43,032 bases of DNA, from positions 1 to 43,032 of the forward strand of contig NZ_BKAJ01000126.1 in assembly GCF_007992495.1 (NCBI RefSeq), written 5' to 3'. The position numbers were made by a program, and so were the translations under genes. Below, one piece after another: positions 23,714 through 32,035 of this stretch (the stretch's first letter is position 1; each line of letters opens with the position of its first letter). The stretch comes from Reyranella soli (lineage in GTDB: Bacteria; Pseudomonadota; Alphaproteobacteria; Reyranellales; Reyranellaceae). Below the pieces are notes generated by a model. The model had not been told where the DNA came from and did no database searches. It saw only the letters and a program-made list of their open reading frames with translations.

Positions 23714-24498
23714 GCTTGCAGCTTGGCCTGATCGGCTATGGTGCCATCGGCAAGCATGTCGAGGCGGCGCTCAAGGCCGGCAGCATCGAGAACCTCGAGC
23801 TGGTCGCGGCCCTGGTGAAGCGGCCGCGCAATGAAGGCCTGTTGACCCACGAGCCCGACCGCTTCTTCGCCCATCGCTTCGATGCGGTCGCGGAATGCGC
23901 CGGCCACGAGGCGGTGCGCAGCCACGGCCAGCGCGTGCTGGAGCGCGGCGCGGACCTGCTGGTGACGTCGGTCGGCGCCTTCACCGACACCACCCTGTTC
24001 GAGCGCCTGCTGGCTGTTGCCAAGGCCAACGGCAAGCGCCTGATCCTGCCCTCGGCCGGCATCGGCGCGCTCGACATCTTAAGCAGCGCTGCGGTCGGCG
24101 GGTTGGACAGTGTCACCGTGACCGTGCGCAAGGATCCGTCGGCCTGGAAAGGCACGGTCGCCGAGACGCTGGTCGATCTCGACACACTCACGCAGCCGCA
24201 CACCGTGTTTGACGGCCCGGTGCGCGAAGGCGCGCGGCTCTATCCGCAGAACGTCAACATCTCGGCCGCCGCCGCCATCGCCGGGCTGGGCCTCGACCGT
24301 ACGCGTGTCGTGATCGTGGCTGATCCCACGATCAGCACGCACATCGTCGAGCTGGAGGCCAAGGGAGCCTTCGGCCGCTTCACCTTCATGGAGGACGTGG
24401 CCGTCAGCGAAGAGAACCGCAAGACCGGCAAGCTGGTCGCCATGGCTATGGTGAAGTCGGTACGCCAGCTCGCGTCGACATTGGTCGTGGCGGCTTAG
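23710..24498 (+). CDS. nadX: Aspartate dehydrogenase (NadX/DUF108 family)
   Basis: A 262-aa NAD(P)-dependent amino acid dehydrogenase. The Rossmann start is GLIGYGAIGKH (6-16); later family motifs are LILPSAGIGALDILSSAAVG, LYPQNVNISAAAAIAGLGLD and the central MEDVAVSEENRKTG. NadX converts L-aspartate to iminoaspartate/oxaloacetate and can feed NAD synthesis through quinolinate; related proteins act on other amino acids. The GTG start overlaps the amidase stop by 4 bp. No nadA or nadC is nearby, so a catabolic role linked to the amidase product is also possible. Confidence 0.85.
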   Translation: MSLQLGLIGYGAIGKHVEAALKAGSIENLELVAALVKRPRNEGLLTHEPDRFFAHRFDAVAECAGHEAVRSHGQRVLERGADLLVTSVGAFTDTTLFERLLAVAKANGKRLILPSAGIGALDILSSAAVGGLDSVTVTVRKDPSAWKGTVAETLVDLDTLTQPHTVFDGPVREGARLYPQNVNISAAAAIAGLGLDRTRVVIVADPTISTHIVELEAKGAFGRFTFMEDVAVSEENRKTGKLVAMAMVKSVRQLASTLVVAA

Positions 24499-24511
24499 TC
24501 TTTGCTGGGGG

Positions 24512-24536
24512 CGCGCCACTCCGTGGCGCGTCTTCT
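24512..24536 (+). terminator. Terminator candidate after the amidase-nadX operon
   Basis: CGCGCCAC and GTGGCGCG form an 8-bp perfect stem with a 3-base loop (24512-24530), 13 bases after the nadX stop, followed by TCTTCT. The T content is low, so efficiency is uncertain. Confidence 0.6.
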
Positions 24537-24565
24537 CATGCTCTTCCGGACCGGAAGAGCATGAG
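24535..24565. repeat. Dispersed palindromic repeat, family A, copy 2
   Basis: A nearly perfect palindrome: CTCATGCTCTTCCGG, one central A, then CCGGAAGAGCATGAG (15-bp arms). Its first 18 bases equal the reverse complement of 33-50. It lies between convergent genes. Confidence 0.75.
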
Positions 24566-24579
24566 TCCTCTGCGAGAGC

Positions 24580-24828
24580 TCAGTGCCTCGGGACCAGCGT
24601 CCAGACCGGATCGAGCACGCGCAGGCGGCGGCCGTGCAGCAGGGTCAGGCGCTCGCGGTAACCGAGTACCTGGATCTGCACGACGTCCTCGAACTCCGGC
24701 GGCAGCTCCTCGGGCTGGAGCACCGGCAGCAGCCGGACTGGCTGGTCGGCCTCATGAAGCTCGGAGGCCATGCGCGCTTCGTTGACGCGAAGACGGAGAA
24801 GGTTGGCTAGTACTGCACTCGCATTCAT
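24580..24828 (-). CDS. Small hypothetical protein
   Basis: An 82-aa protein of unknown family, beginning MNASAVLANLLRLRVNEARM and with a leucine/proline-rich middle (LLPVLQPEELPPEFEDVV). A strong AAAGGAGG ribosome-binding site 6 bases before the ATG at 24828 makes it likely to be expressed. No membrane segment, cysteine or known motif is visible. Competing plus-strand frames over the same bases have no such signal. It is followed by the family A palindrome. Confidence 0.6.
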   Translation of the reverse strand: MNASAVLANLLRLRVNEARMASELHEADQPVRLLPVLQPEELPPEFEDVVQIQVLGYRERLTLLHGRRLRVLDPVWTLVPRH

Positions 24829-24945
24829 TGGTGCCTCCTTTGGGCCCATTCGCGAGGATCAGTACGGGGGTTGGCCCCGGCCTTATGTGAGTTTCGTCAC
24901 ACCGGCTGCATCGCCATAAAAATGCCCAATATGGTGACCGAGCGT

Positions 24946-26085
24946 TCATACATAGCCCGGCCCTTCGATCACCGGATGAGCCAGCAGGAACTCTTCGTCG
25001 ATTTCGACGCCGATTCCGGGCTTTTCCAGCGGCCGCACGCAGCCGTCCTGGCCGATCTTCCAGGGCTCGCTGCCCAATTCATCGCGGAACTTGTTGGCCA
25101 CTGACAGGTCGGCCTCGAAGTATCCGCCGTTGTCGATCGAGGCCAGGAAGTGGATCGAGACGGCGTGGTTGAGGCCGGTCATCGAGCTGTGCGGATGGAC
25201 CGGCAGCTTCCACATCGAGGCCGCCGCAGCGATGCGCTGCACCTCGGTGACGCCGCCGCTCTTGGAGAGGTCGGGCTGCAGGATGGTGATGTTGCCGTCC
25301 TCGATCACGCGATGGAACTCGAAGCGCGTGTAGTGGTTCTCGCCAGCCGCCAACGGCGTGCGGCCGAACCCCTTGGCCATGGCGTAGGAGCGATGGTCGT
25401 GCGCCGGGAACGGCTCCTCCAGCCAGCCGATATTGAGCTCGTCCATCGCCGGCATGACGCGGCGCACGTCGGCGACGCTGTAGCCGGTGTTGGCGTCGGT
25501 CAGGATGGCGACCTCGTCGCCGAAGCGGCGGCGGATCGCCGTCATGCGCGCAATGTCGGCCGCGACCGTGTCGCCGATGCGCAGCTTCAGCGCGCGGTAG
25601 CCCGTCTCGACCATGGGCACGGCCTCGGCGACCAGCGAATCGGGCGCCTGATAGCCGAGCGAGATGCCGCCGGCATAGGCCGGCACGGGCTTGTTGGTGC
25701 CGCCTAAAAGCTTGTAGAGCGGCCAGCCGACGGCCTTGCCCTTGATATCCCACAGCGCCTGGTCGACGCCGCTCATCGCCATGGCGGTGGCCGCCCCCAT
25801 GCCGTGGCTGCCGAGCTGGAACTTGTAGATGCGGGCCCAGATGCCGACCGTGTCGGTCGCGTCCATGCCGACGACGAAGCCCTTCAGCGTGGTGTTGATC
25901 AGATGGCCGATGCTGCCCGGTGAGCGCGCATGGTGGCTCTCGCCCCAGCCGACAATGCCGTCCTCGGTCGTCACCTTGACCATGACGCAGTCACGCTTGG
26001 TCATGGTGCCGATGCCCAACGACACTTGCTGCTCCTTCGGCACGCGGAAGGAGGTGGGGTAGGCTTTGACGTCGACGATTTTCAT
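24946..26085 (-). CDS. Mandelate racemase/muconate lactonizing enzyme (enolase superfamily) protein, KxR type
   Basis: A 379-aa enolase-superfamily enzyme, probably an acid-sugar dehydratase or a racemase. Mg ligands are Asp197 (TDANTG), Glu223 (WLEEPF) and Glu249 (AAGENH). The barrel-strand-2 base motif is Lys167-x-Arg169 (ALKLRIGD), and His299 in PVHPHS is the likely second acid/base. The capping domain loop carries VSLGIGTMTKRD. The start at 26085 has GGAGGAG upstream; the longer frame includes repeat-encoded residues. The tandem paralogue at 26259 has the same length and residue numbering but a KxK motif, so the two may act on different epimers. Confidence 0.9.
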   Translation of the reverse strand: MKIVDVKAYPTSFRVPKEQQVSLGIGTMTKRDCVMVKVTTEDGIVGWGESHHARSPGSIGHLINTTLKGFVVGMDATDTVGIWARIYKFQLGSHGMGAATAMAMSGVDQALWDIKGKAVGWPLYKLLGGTNKPVPAYAGGISLGYQAPDSLVAEAVPMVETGYRALKLRIGDTVAADIARMTAIRRRFGDEVAILTDANTGYSVADVRRVMPAMDELNIGWLEEPFPAHDHRSYAMAKGFGRTPLAAGENHYTRFEFHRVIEDGNITILQPDLSKSGGVTEVQRIAAAASMWKLPVHPHSSMTGLNHAVSIHFLASIDNGGYFEADLSVANKFRDELGSEPWKIGQDGCVRPLEKPGIGVEIDEEFLLAHPVIEGPGYV

Positions 26086-26104
26086 TGCAAGCACTCCTCC
26101 AAAA

Positions 26105-26251
26105 CCGTCATCCCGAGCGAAGCCGCCCCCTCGACTTTGCTCGGGGTAAACTCCGGGCGGCGTAGTCGAGGGACCTGTTTTTGTCGACAGAAGGCTAAAA
26201 AGAGGTCCCTCCACTCCGCCTCGCTGCGCTCGGCTCCGGTCGGGATGACGG
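26105..26251. repeat. Dispersed intergenic repeat, family B, with 12-bp terminal inverted repeats
   Basis: The element opens with CCGTCATCCCGA (26105-26116) and closes with its perfect complement TCGGGATGACGG (26240-26251), filling almost the whole gap between the two enolase-superfamily genes. Internal parts (GAGCGAAGC, CCTCGACTTTGCTCGGGGT, GAGGTCCCTCCACTC) recur in part at 35372-35484. It has no coding content; its form suggests a MITE- or REP-like element. Confidence 0.75.
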
Positions 26252-26258
26252 ATGTGGG

Positions 26259-27398
26259 CTAAGCCACCTTGTACTTCTTAAGCACGTCCCGATCGATCTC
26301 GATACCCAAGCCCGGCCCCGTCGGCACCTTCACGATCCCCTTCTTCTGCTCGACCGGCTCCTGCGCCAGGTGATCGCGCAGCGGGTTCGGCGTCTGCTCG
26401 AACTCCAGCATGGGCGGCATCGGACGGAAGGCCGGCGGCTGGTCGGGCAGAGCCGCCAAAAACTGCACCGTGGCGGCGAGCCCGATTGCCGAGCCCCAGG
26501 CGTGCGGCACGCATTCGACGCCGAAGGCGCTGGCCAGCGTCGCGATCTTGCGGCACTCCGAGAAGCCGCCGGCGGCGCAGAGGTCGGGCTGCACGATGTC
26601 CATCGCCTTCTTGGCGATGACGTCGCGGAAGCCCCAGCGCGTGAAATCGTTCTCGCCACCCGCTACCGCCATGTCGAGCGCCCGCGTCACCTCGACATAG
26701 CCGTCATGGTCCTCCGGGCTGATCGGCTCCTCGAACCACAGGAGGTCGTGCTCCTCCAGCATGCGGCCGAGCTTGATGGCGTTGGGCACCGTGAAGCAGT
26801 GGTTGGCGTCGACCGCGAGCTTGAGGTCGGGCCCAATCGCCTGGCGCACCGCGGCGACGCGCTTGGCGTCGAGCTTCAGGTCGCCCAGACCGATCTTCAT
26901 CTTGATGGCACGGAAGCCGTCGTTCTTGAACTCCAGCGCCTCCTCGACGGCTTCCTCGATCAGCCGATCCATGTCGATGAAGTAAAGGCCGGTGGCGTAG
27001 GGAATGACCTCGCCGCGATAGGCGCCGCCGATCAGCTTGTGCACCGGTTTGCCGACGGCGCGACCCATGATGTCCCACAGCGCGATGTCGATGCCCGAGA
27101 TGGCCGAGATCGCCATGCCGGTCGTGCCGTAATCCTTGATGCGATTGTAGAGATCCTCCCAGATCGCCTCGACGTCGAACGGATCGCGGCCGACCACACG
27201 CGCCTTGTACTGGGTCTCGATGAAGGTCTTGGCCACGGCCGACGGCCCGTAGCACTCGCCCCAGCCGGTGATGCCCTCGTCGGTCGAGATCTCGACCACG
27301 CAGGACGAACGCGTGCCGTAGACCCAGCCGCGCGCGGACACGAACGGCTTGTCGACCTTGCATTGCAGGATGTGGCAGGCGACGTCGGTGATCTTCAT
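26259..27398 (-). CDS. Mandelate racemase/muconate lactonizing enzyme (enolase superfamily) protein, KxK type
   Basis: A 379-aa paralogue of the downstream gene. Catalytic residues are Lys166-x-Lys168 (AIKMKIG), Asp197 (VDANH), Glu223 (FEEPI), Glu249 (GGEND) and His299 (VPHAWGSAIG), the full mandelate-racemase-subgroup set. The pattern fits dehydratases of aldonic or aldaric acids, such as galactonate- or tartrate-type enzymes. The start has GGGAGGAG 5-6 bases upstream. It is divergent from the methyltransferase, and the next gene in the run is the KxR paralogue after the family B repeat. Confidence 0.92.
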   Translation of the reverse strand: MKITDVACHILQCKVDKPFVSARGWVYGTRSSCVVEISTDEGITGWGECYGPSAVAKTFIETQYKARVVGRDPFDVEAIWEDLYNRIKDYGTTGMAISAISGIDIALWDIMGRAVGKPVHKLIGGAYRGEVIPYATGLYFIDMDRLIEEAVEEALEFKNDGFRAIKMKIGLGDLKLDAKRVAAVRQAIGPDLKLAVDANHCFTVPNAIKLGRMLEEHDLLWFEEPISPEDHDGYVEVTRALDMAVAGGENDFTRWGFRDVIAKKAMDIVQPDLCAAGGFSECRKIATLASAFGVECVPHAWGSAIGLAATVQFLAALPDQPPAFRPMPPMLEFEQTPNPLRDHLAQEPVEQKKGIVKVPTGPGLGIEIDRDVLKKYKVA

Positions 27399-27463
27399 TG
27401 GCTCCTCCCGGGCGGCGCCTCCCGCAAACCTGAAGGGCCTTCTCGCGTGCGCGCCACACTACT

Positions 27464-27492
27464 TTGCCCTGAGAGTTGCCAGAACGTAAATT
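27464..27492 (+). promoter_or_regulatory. Weak sigma-70 promoter candidate for the methyltransferase gene
   Basis: TTGCCC (27464-27469) and TAAATT (27487-27492) are separated by 17 bases, each 4 of 6 to consensus. A start near 27499 would leave a leader of about 35 bases. Confidence 0.3.
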
Positions 27493-27533
27493 TTGTACTG
27501 AGTTGGACGCCATGCTCTCGCCTGCCGCCCATC

Positions 27534-28271
27534 ATGCCCAAGTACGATGACATTGCGGCCGACTATGCCGCCTCCAAGCAGCTTCCCTATCGTATTGCGG
27601 TAGAGGCGCCGACTTTGTTCGCCCTCGCCGGCGATGTTCGCGGCAAGACCATCCTGGACCTCCCCTGCGGCGACGGAACCTACGCACGCGCTTTTGCCAG
27701 GCGCGGGGCTGCCTCGGTGTTGGGCGTGGACCTCTCCAGCGGCATGGTCGAGCGCGCCCGGATGAGCGAACGCGAGGCCCCTCTCGGAATTCGCTACCAG
27801 GTTGGCCACGCCGCAAGCCTCGGCACGCTTGGGGCCTTTGATCTGGTCGTCGCCTGCTATCTGTTCAACTACGCCCGTACTGCCGCCGAACTGCTGGCGT
27901 TCGCGCGCACAGCCGCGGCGAACCTGAAGCCAGGTGGACGACTTGTCGGCATCAACGACAACCCATTGACGGCTTTCGGCGGACTCCAGTCCTACGCGGA
28001 CTACGGATTCTCACGTGACGTGAAGACGCCCGTCCGAGAGGGTTCTCGCATCCGTTATTCCTTCCTCAAGTCGGACGGCACGACCTTCGGATTCGACAAT
28101 TTCTGGCTGTCTCCGGACACCTATCGCGCTGCGTTTGCCGAGGCGGGTTTCGTGGCCTTCGACTTTGTCGAGTGCCAAGCCAAGCTGGACGACGGCCGGG
28201 AGCCCGGCTTCTGGCAGCCTTTTCTTTCAGACTGTCCGCTCACTGGCCTCAGTGCCAAACGGCCGGGCTAG
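27534..28271 (+). CDS. Class I SAM-dependent methyltransferase
   Basis: A 245-aa Rossmann-fold methyltransferase. Motif I is ILDLPCGDGTYARAFA (about 42-57), motif II follows at VLGVDLSSGMVERAR, and motif IV is AFDLVVACYLFNYAR. The C-terminal half has ATAANLKPGGRLVGIND-type and FDNFWLSPDTYRAAFAEAGF motifs common to YcgJ/UbiE-like small-molecule methyltransferases. The start at 27534 (MPKYDDIAADY) agrees with family members, although the ribosome-binding site is weak. Its stop is 6 bp from the convergent DUF2332 gene. The substrate is unknown. Confidence 0.88.
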   Translation: MPKYDDIAADYAASKQLPYRIAVEAPTLFALAGDVRGKTILDLPCGDGTYARAFARRGAASVLGVDLSSGMVERARMSEREAPLGIRYQVGHAASLGTLGAFDLVVACYLFNYARTAAELLAFARTAAANLKPGGRLVGINDNPLTAFGGLQSYADYGFSRDVKTPVREGSRIRYSFLKSDGTTFGFDNFWLSPDTYRAAFAEAGFVAFDFVECQAKLDDGREPGFWQPFLSDCPLTGLSAKRPG

Positions 28272-28277
28272 ACTAGG

Positions 28278-29267
28278 CTAGTTGTCGGCAAACCACTCCA
28301 GCGACTGTCCATGCGGACCGGTCCAGGCTTTTGGCTCGCCGTCGACCGACAAGAGAAACCGCCAATGCGGCGCCGGCTGAGATGCCCGTGCGGCAATGTC
28401 GGGGAAGACCCGCGGCGCCTCATTGCTGATCCAGACCGCGCGCGATCCACGCACGGTATCGACGAAATGCTGGCGTGCCTCGGGAGGGGTCACATAGGCC
28501 AACACCGCGGTATGGAAGACGACGAGCGTCGCCTCAGCCGGTGCTTCGGCCATCAAGGGTTCGAGGTCGCGCAGGAGATCGCCACGCACGACACGCGGCG
28601 GATCGCGTCGCGCGACGGCAAGCGCCGCACGGAGATTGGCGCGGCGATCATCCTGCTCCGGCCAGATCAACGCGTTCAGCCAGGCCATGTCCTCATCGGA
28701 CATGACGTCCAGCGGATTGAGATCGAGACCGGCGCGCCAGACGATGCGCGGCGGCGCGGCCGGCAGCGGTGCCGGACCTGTCACGGCACAGCGGAAGACG
28801 GGCGCGTCGGGACTGGTCGGCGCCATACGGACGTGTCCCCAATCGTAGCCATAGAGATCGGGCAACAGGCAGAGGCCGGCCGAGGCGCCCACCTCGATGA
28901 GAGCAAGCGGCTGCGGCAGCGCCGCCAGCAGCGGCATCAGGACGGCGCAGCGCGCCGGCTCGTTGGTCTGGGTCGTGCGCCGGAGCATCGTGGCGCGAAG
29001 CTCGTCGGCACGGTTTGCCACCATGTCGGTCAGCGACGCGATATCGGGCGGCCGTCCGACGATCAGGGTCGCTGCGCCCAACAACAGATTCGGCTGATGT
29101 CGCGGCGCCGGCAGGTCGCCCAGGAATCGAAGGATGGCCGCCGACTCAGCGATCTCCCGCGTCAGCCGCTCGTAGTGCGGCGACACTCCCTGGGCTTCGT
29201 CGGCCGCGAACCTGCGATAACGATCCGCGAGACGGACCAGCGAATTCTCTATTCCGGACAATGACAC
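28278..29267 (-). CDS. DUF2332 family protein
   Basis: About 329 aa, with the DUF2332 pattern: LADRYRRFAADEAQGVSPHY near the start, LIEVGASAGLCLLPDLYGYDW in the middle, GLDLNPLDVMSDEDMAWLNALIWPEQ-type sequence, then TLVVFHTAVLAYVTP. The GASAGL segment recalls a SAM-binding motif, and the family is thought to be methyltransferase-like, but no activity is known. The GTG start at 29267 fits where homology begins. A longer frame to 29366 adds 33 residues that look non-conserved; neither start has a clear ribosome-binding site. Confidence 0.8.
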   Translation of the reverse strand: MSLSGIENSLVRLADRYRRFAADEAQGVSPHYERLTREIAESAAILRFLGDLPAPRHQPNLLLGAATLIVGRPPDIASLTDMVANRADELRATMLRRTTQTNEPARCAVLMPLLAALPQPLALIEVGASAGLCLLPDLYGYDWGHVRMAPTSPDAPVFRCAVTGPAPLPAAPPRIVWRAGLDLNPLDVMSDEDMAWLNALIWPEQDDRRANLRAALAVARRDPPRVVRGDLLRDLEPLMAEAPAEATLVVFHTAVLAYVTPPEARQHFVDTVRGSRAVWISNEAPRVFPDIAARASQPAPHWRFLLSVDGEPKAWTGPHGQSLEWFADN

Positions 29268-29422
29268 ATCATGCGGAAGACGTTGTATTCCCGCACCCAC
29301 ACTTCCCGTATGTGGGCGGTCGACTCGATGGTATGCGGAATGAGCATGCTGCCCTCCCTTCGGCATCAGTCCGTGAGCGTGAGCACGTTAAGCGCAAGGC
29401 AACCGTCGGACAATCGCGACGC

Positions 29423-29992
29423 TCACCACGCGACGATACGCAGGCCTGGCCACCGTGCCTGCCACCTTTTCACCTTGGCATCGTAGATTGCCTGCGTGAT
29501 CTGCTTCTTGTTGGGTCGCACGATCAGGCCCAGCAGGTCCGACAGGCCAAAAGGCGCGTAGACATGAAGTCTGTCCGGACGCGGCTGAACGCCGATCGCC
29601 GTGGCCGTGGTCGGAAAGGTCGCTATGGCGTCCTCGGTCGAGACATAGGGCGCCAGCGTATTGCCGAATTTCTCCGCATACCAAATGTGCACGCGCGCCT
29701 CGTTCTTGACGTCGATCCACAGGCCGAGATCGGCGAACAGCGCGCGAATCCTCTCGGCATGGCCTGCTTCTGTCTCTTGCGAGAGATCGGCGCCATCGAA
29801 GTAGACGAGATCGATGTCGGAGATGCCGTGCGTGGCCGGCAGTCCGAACACATCGTTCCACACGGTCTGGGCGAGACAGCCAGCAACCAGCCAGCAGTCC
29901 GGCAGGCCGATCTGCGGCCAACGATCGACGACCGTCGCGACAATCGGGCTGCGCGCCAGGATCGACCGCAGCAGGTCCTCTTCCCTAGCCAC
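29423..29992 (-). CDS. Nucleotidyltransferase-fold family protein
   Basis: A 189-aa protein with a minimal nucleotidyltransferase core: WLVAGCLAQTVWND (34-47) and the catalytic-type pair Asp59/Asp61 in GISDIDLVYFD. A third acidic residue probably lies in LWIDVKNEARVHIWY. It resembles the COG3575-type nucleotidyltransferase-like proteins, none with a firm function. The GTG start lies 8 bp inside the HyuA gene, so it is the last gene of the long operon. A link to the catabolic genes is unexplained; it may be a passenger. Confidence 0.82.
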   Translation of the reverse strand: MAREEDLLRSILARSPIVATVVDRWPQIGLPDCWLVAGCLAQTVWNDVFGLPATHGISDIDLVYFDGADLSQETEAGHAERIRALFADLGLWIDVKNEARVHIWYAEKFGNTLAPYVSTEDAIATFPTTATAIGVQPRPDRLHVYAPFGLSDLLGLIVRPNKKQITQAIYDAKVKRWQARWPGLRIVAW

Positions 29993-32030
29993 GGACCGAG
30001 ATCAGCAGATTGCCGAGCTTGTCCAGGGTCACGCGATCGCCCGGCTCGACGACGGTCGTGCAATCGAGCTGCTCCAGGATCGCCGGCCCATCGAACGTGG
30101 CGTCGATTGGCAGCTTGTCCCGGCTATAGACCGGCGTCTGATGCCAGCCGTCGCTGAACCACACGCGCCGTTCGCCGGCCTGGGCCGCCTTCAGCGTCGG
30201 CGCGCGCTCGGTGGTAGCCAGCACGCCGAGCGAGATTTCCGGCCGCACGCCGATCACGGCGGTGTGCAGGTTGACCAGGACCGGCGGGATTCCCGGCAAC
30301 TCGATGCCGAAGCGGCGGAAGTAGGCGGCAGCGAAGGCCTTGTGCAGGCCCTCGACGCCGATGCTCTCGTTCTCGACGCCGACCGACAGGATATGGCTCT
30401 GACCCTGGAACTGCATATCGGCGCTCAGCACCCGGCGCAGCTCGCGCACGGGCACGCCCTCCTTGACGATGGTCCTGCGGCCCTCGGTCGCCTGCTCGGC
30501 GTAGATGGCCGTGATCGTCGCATCATCGATCGCCGACAGGGGCTTGTTGACGGTGCGCACATAGTCGTGGCGAAGGTCGGCCACGACGCAGCCCAGCGCA
30601 TTGGTGATGCCGGGCCGCGCCGGCACCAGCACGGTCGGGATGCCGAGCTCGCGCGCCAGCGCGGTGGCGTGCAACGGGCCCGCGCCGCCGAAGGCGAACA
30701 GGGCGAAGTCGCGCGGATCGTGGCCGCGCGACAGCGAGACCAGCCGGACGGCGCCGGCCATGCGGTCGTTGGCGACGCGCAGGACGGCCGCGGCGGCCGC
30801 CTCGGCATCGAGGCCGAGCCGCTTGCCGACCTTCTCTTCGATAAGTCCGCGCACATGGTCGAGGGTCACCGGATGGTCGACGCCCAGCAGCCGGTCGGGA
30901 TTGAGCCGGCCCAGCGCCAGGTTGGCGTCGGTGATGGTAGGTTCGGTCCCGCCGCGGCCGTAGCAGATCGGACCGGGCCGGGCGCCGGCGCTCTCGGGGC
31001 CGACGCGCAGCATGCCCGCAGCATCGACCGAGGCGATCGAGCCGCCGCCTGCGCCGATCGTGTGCACGTCGACCATCGGCACGTGGATCGGCATGGCATA
31101 TTCCAGCTCGAGCTCGCCGGAGACGGTCGGCACGGCGTTCTCGATCAGGCCGACATCGGTCGAGGTGCCGCCCATGTCGTAGGTGATGAGGTTGGGATGG
31201 CCCGAGGCGCGGCCGGTATAGGCTGCCGCCATCACGCCCGAGGCCGGGCCCGACATCACGGTGTTGACGGCCGACAGGGCGATGAACTGCGACGAGGCCG
31301 TGCCGCCATTGCCCTGCATCACCAGGATGTCGCGGTCGAAGCTCTTGCCCAAAAGCTCCAGCCTGAGGCGCGAGAGATAGCGGTCGAGCACGGGCTGCAC
31401 CGAAGCGTTGACCGCCGCCGTCACGCCGCGCTCGTATTCGCGGTATTCTGACAGGATGGCGTGGCCCGCCGTGATGTAGCCGTTGGGCCACAGCGAATGC
31501 ACGATCTCGGCGGCGCGCTTCTCGTGCGCCGGGTTGATGTAGCTGTGCAGGAAATGGATCACGACAGCCTCGCAGCCGAGCGCGATCAATTTCTTCGCTG
31601 CTTCGCCGACCGCCGCTTCATCGAGCGGGGTCAGCACCTTGCCGTCGGCGTCCATGCGCTCGGGCACCTCCAGGCGGAGCTCGCGGTCGATCAGGGGATT
31701 GAAGGTGCCGCGCAGGCCATAGGGCTGCGGCCGTGTGCGGCGGCCGAGCTCCAGCACGTCGCGGAAGCCCTTGGTGGTGATCAGGCCGACCTTGGCGATC
31801 TTGCGCTCCAGCAGCGCGTTGGTGGTCGTGGTCGTGCCGTGCACCAGGGCCTGAACCGTGGCGGGATCGGCATCGGCCGCGGCCAGCGCCGCCATGAAGC
31901 CGACGGCCTGGTTGTCGACGGTGGTCGGCACCTTGGCGAGCTTGACGGTGTTGGAACGCGGGTCGACCGCCAGAAGGTCGGTGAAGGTGCCACCGACATC
32001 GATGCCGACCGTGAGGTAACGCGGAGCCAT
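29985..32030 (-). CDS. Hydantoinase/oxoprolinase subunit A (HyuA family)
   Basis: A 681-aa ATP-dependent ring-opening subunit, full length for HyuA. The actin-like ATPase motifs are visible: VGIDVGGTFTDLLAVD (8-23) and the second phosphate loop MGGTSTDVGLIEN in the middle. A GAGGGSIA motif follows. HyuA usually works with a HyuB partner on hydantoins, 5-oxoproline or N-methylhydantoin; no HyuB lies in this window, neither fused nor adjacent. It starts 5 bp after the LivF-type gene, so it is cotranscribed with the importer. It is the probable ring-opening or carboxylase-like step of the pathway. Confidence 0.92.
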   Translation of the reverse strand: MAPRYLTVGIDVGGTFTDLLAVDPRSNTVKLAKVPTTVDNQAVGFMAALAAADADPATVQALVHGTTTTTNALLERKIAKVGLITTKGFRDVLELGRRTRPQPYGLRGTFNPLIDRELRLEVPERMDADGKVLTPLDEAAVGEAAKKLIALGCEAVVIHFLHSYINPAHEKRAAEIVHSLWPNGYITAGHAILSEYREYERGVTAAVNASVQPVLDRYLSRLRLELLGKSFDRDILVMQGNGGTASSQFIALSAVNTVMSGPASGVMAAAYTGRASGHPNLITYDMGGTSTDVGLIENAVPTVSGELELEYAMPIHVPMVDVHTIGAGGGSIASVDAAGMLRVGPESAGARPGPICYGRGGTEPTITDANLALGRLNPDRLLGVDHPVTLDHVRGLIEEKVGKRLGLDAEAAAAAVLRVANDRMAGAVRLVSLSRGHDPRDFALFAFGGAGPLHATALARELGIPTVLVPARPGITNALGCVVADLRHDYVRTVNKPLSAIDDATITAIYAEQATEGRRTIVKEGVPVRELRRVLSADMQFQGQSHILSVGVENESIGVEGLHKAFAAAYFRRFGIELPGIPPVLVNLHTAVIGVRPEISLGVLATTERAPTLKAAQAGERRVWFSDGWHQTPVYSRDKLPIDATFDGPAILEQLDCTTVVEPGDRVTLDKLGNLLISVRG

Positions 32031-32035
32031 GTTTT

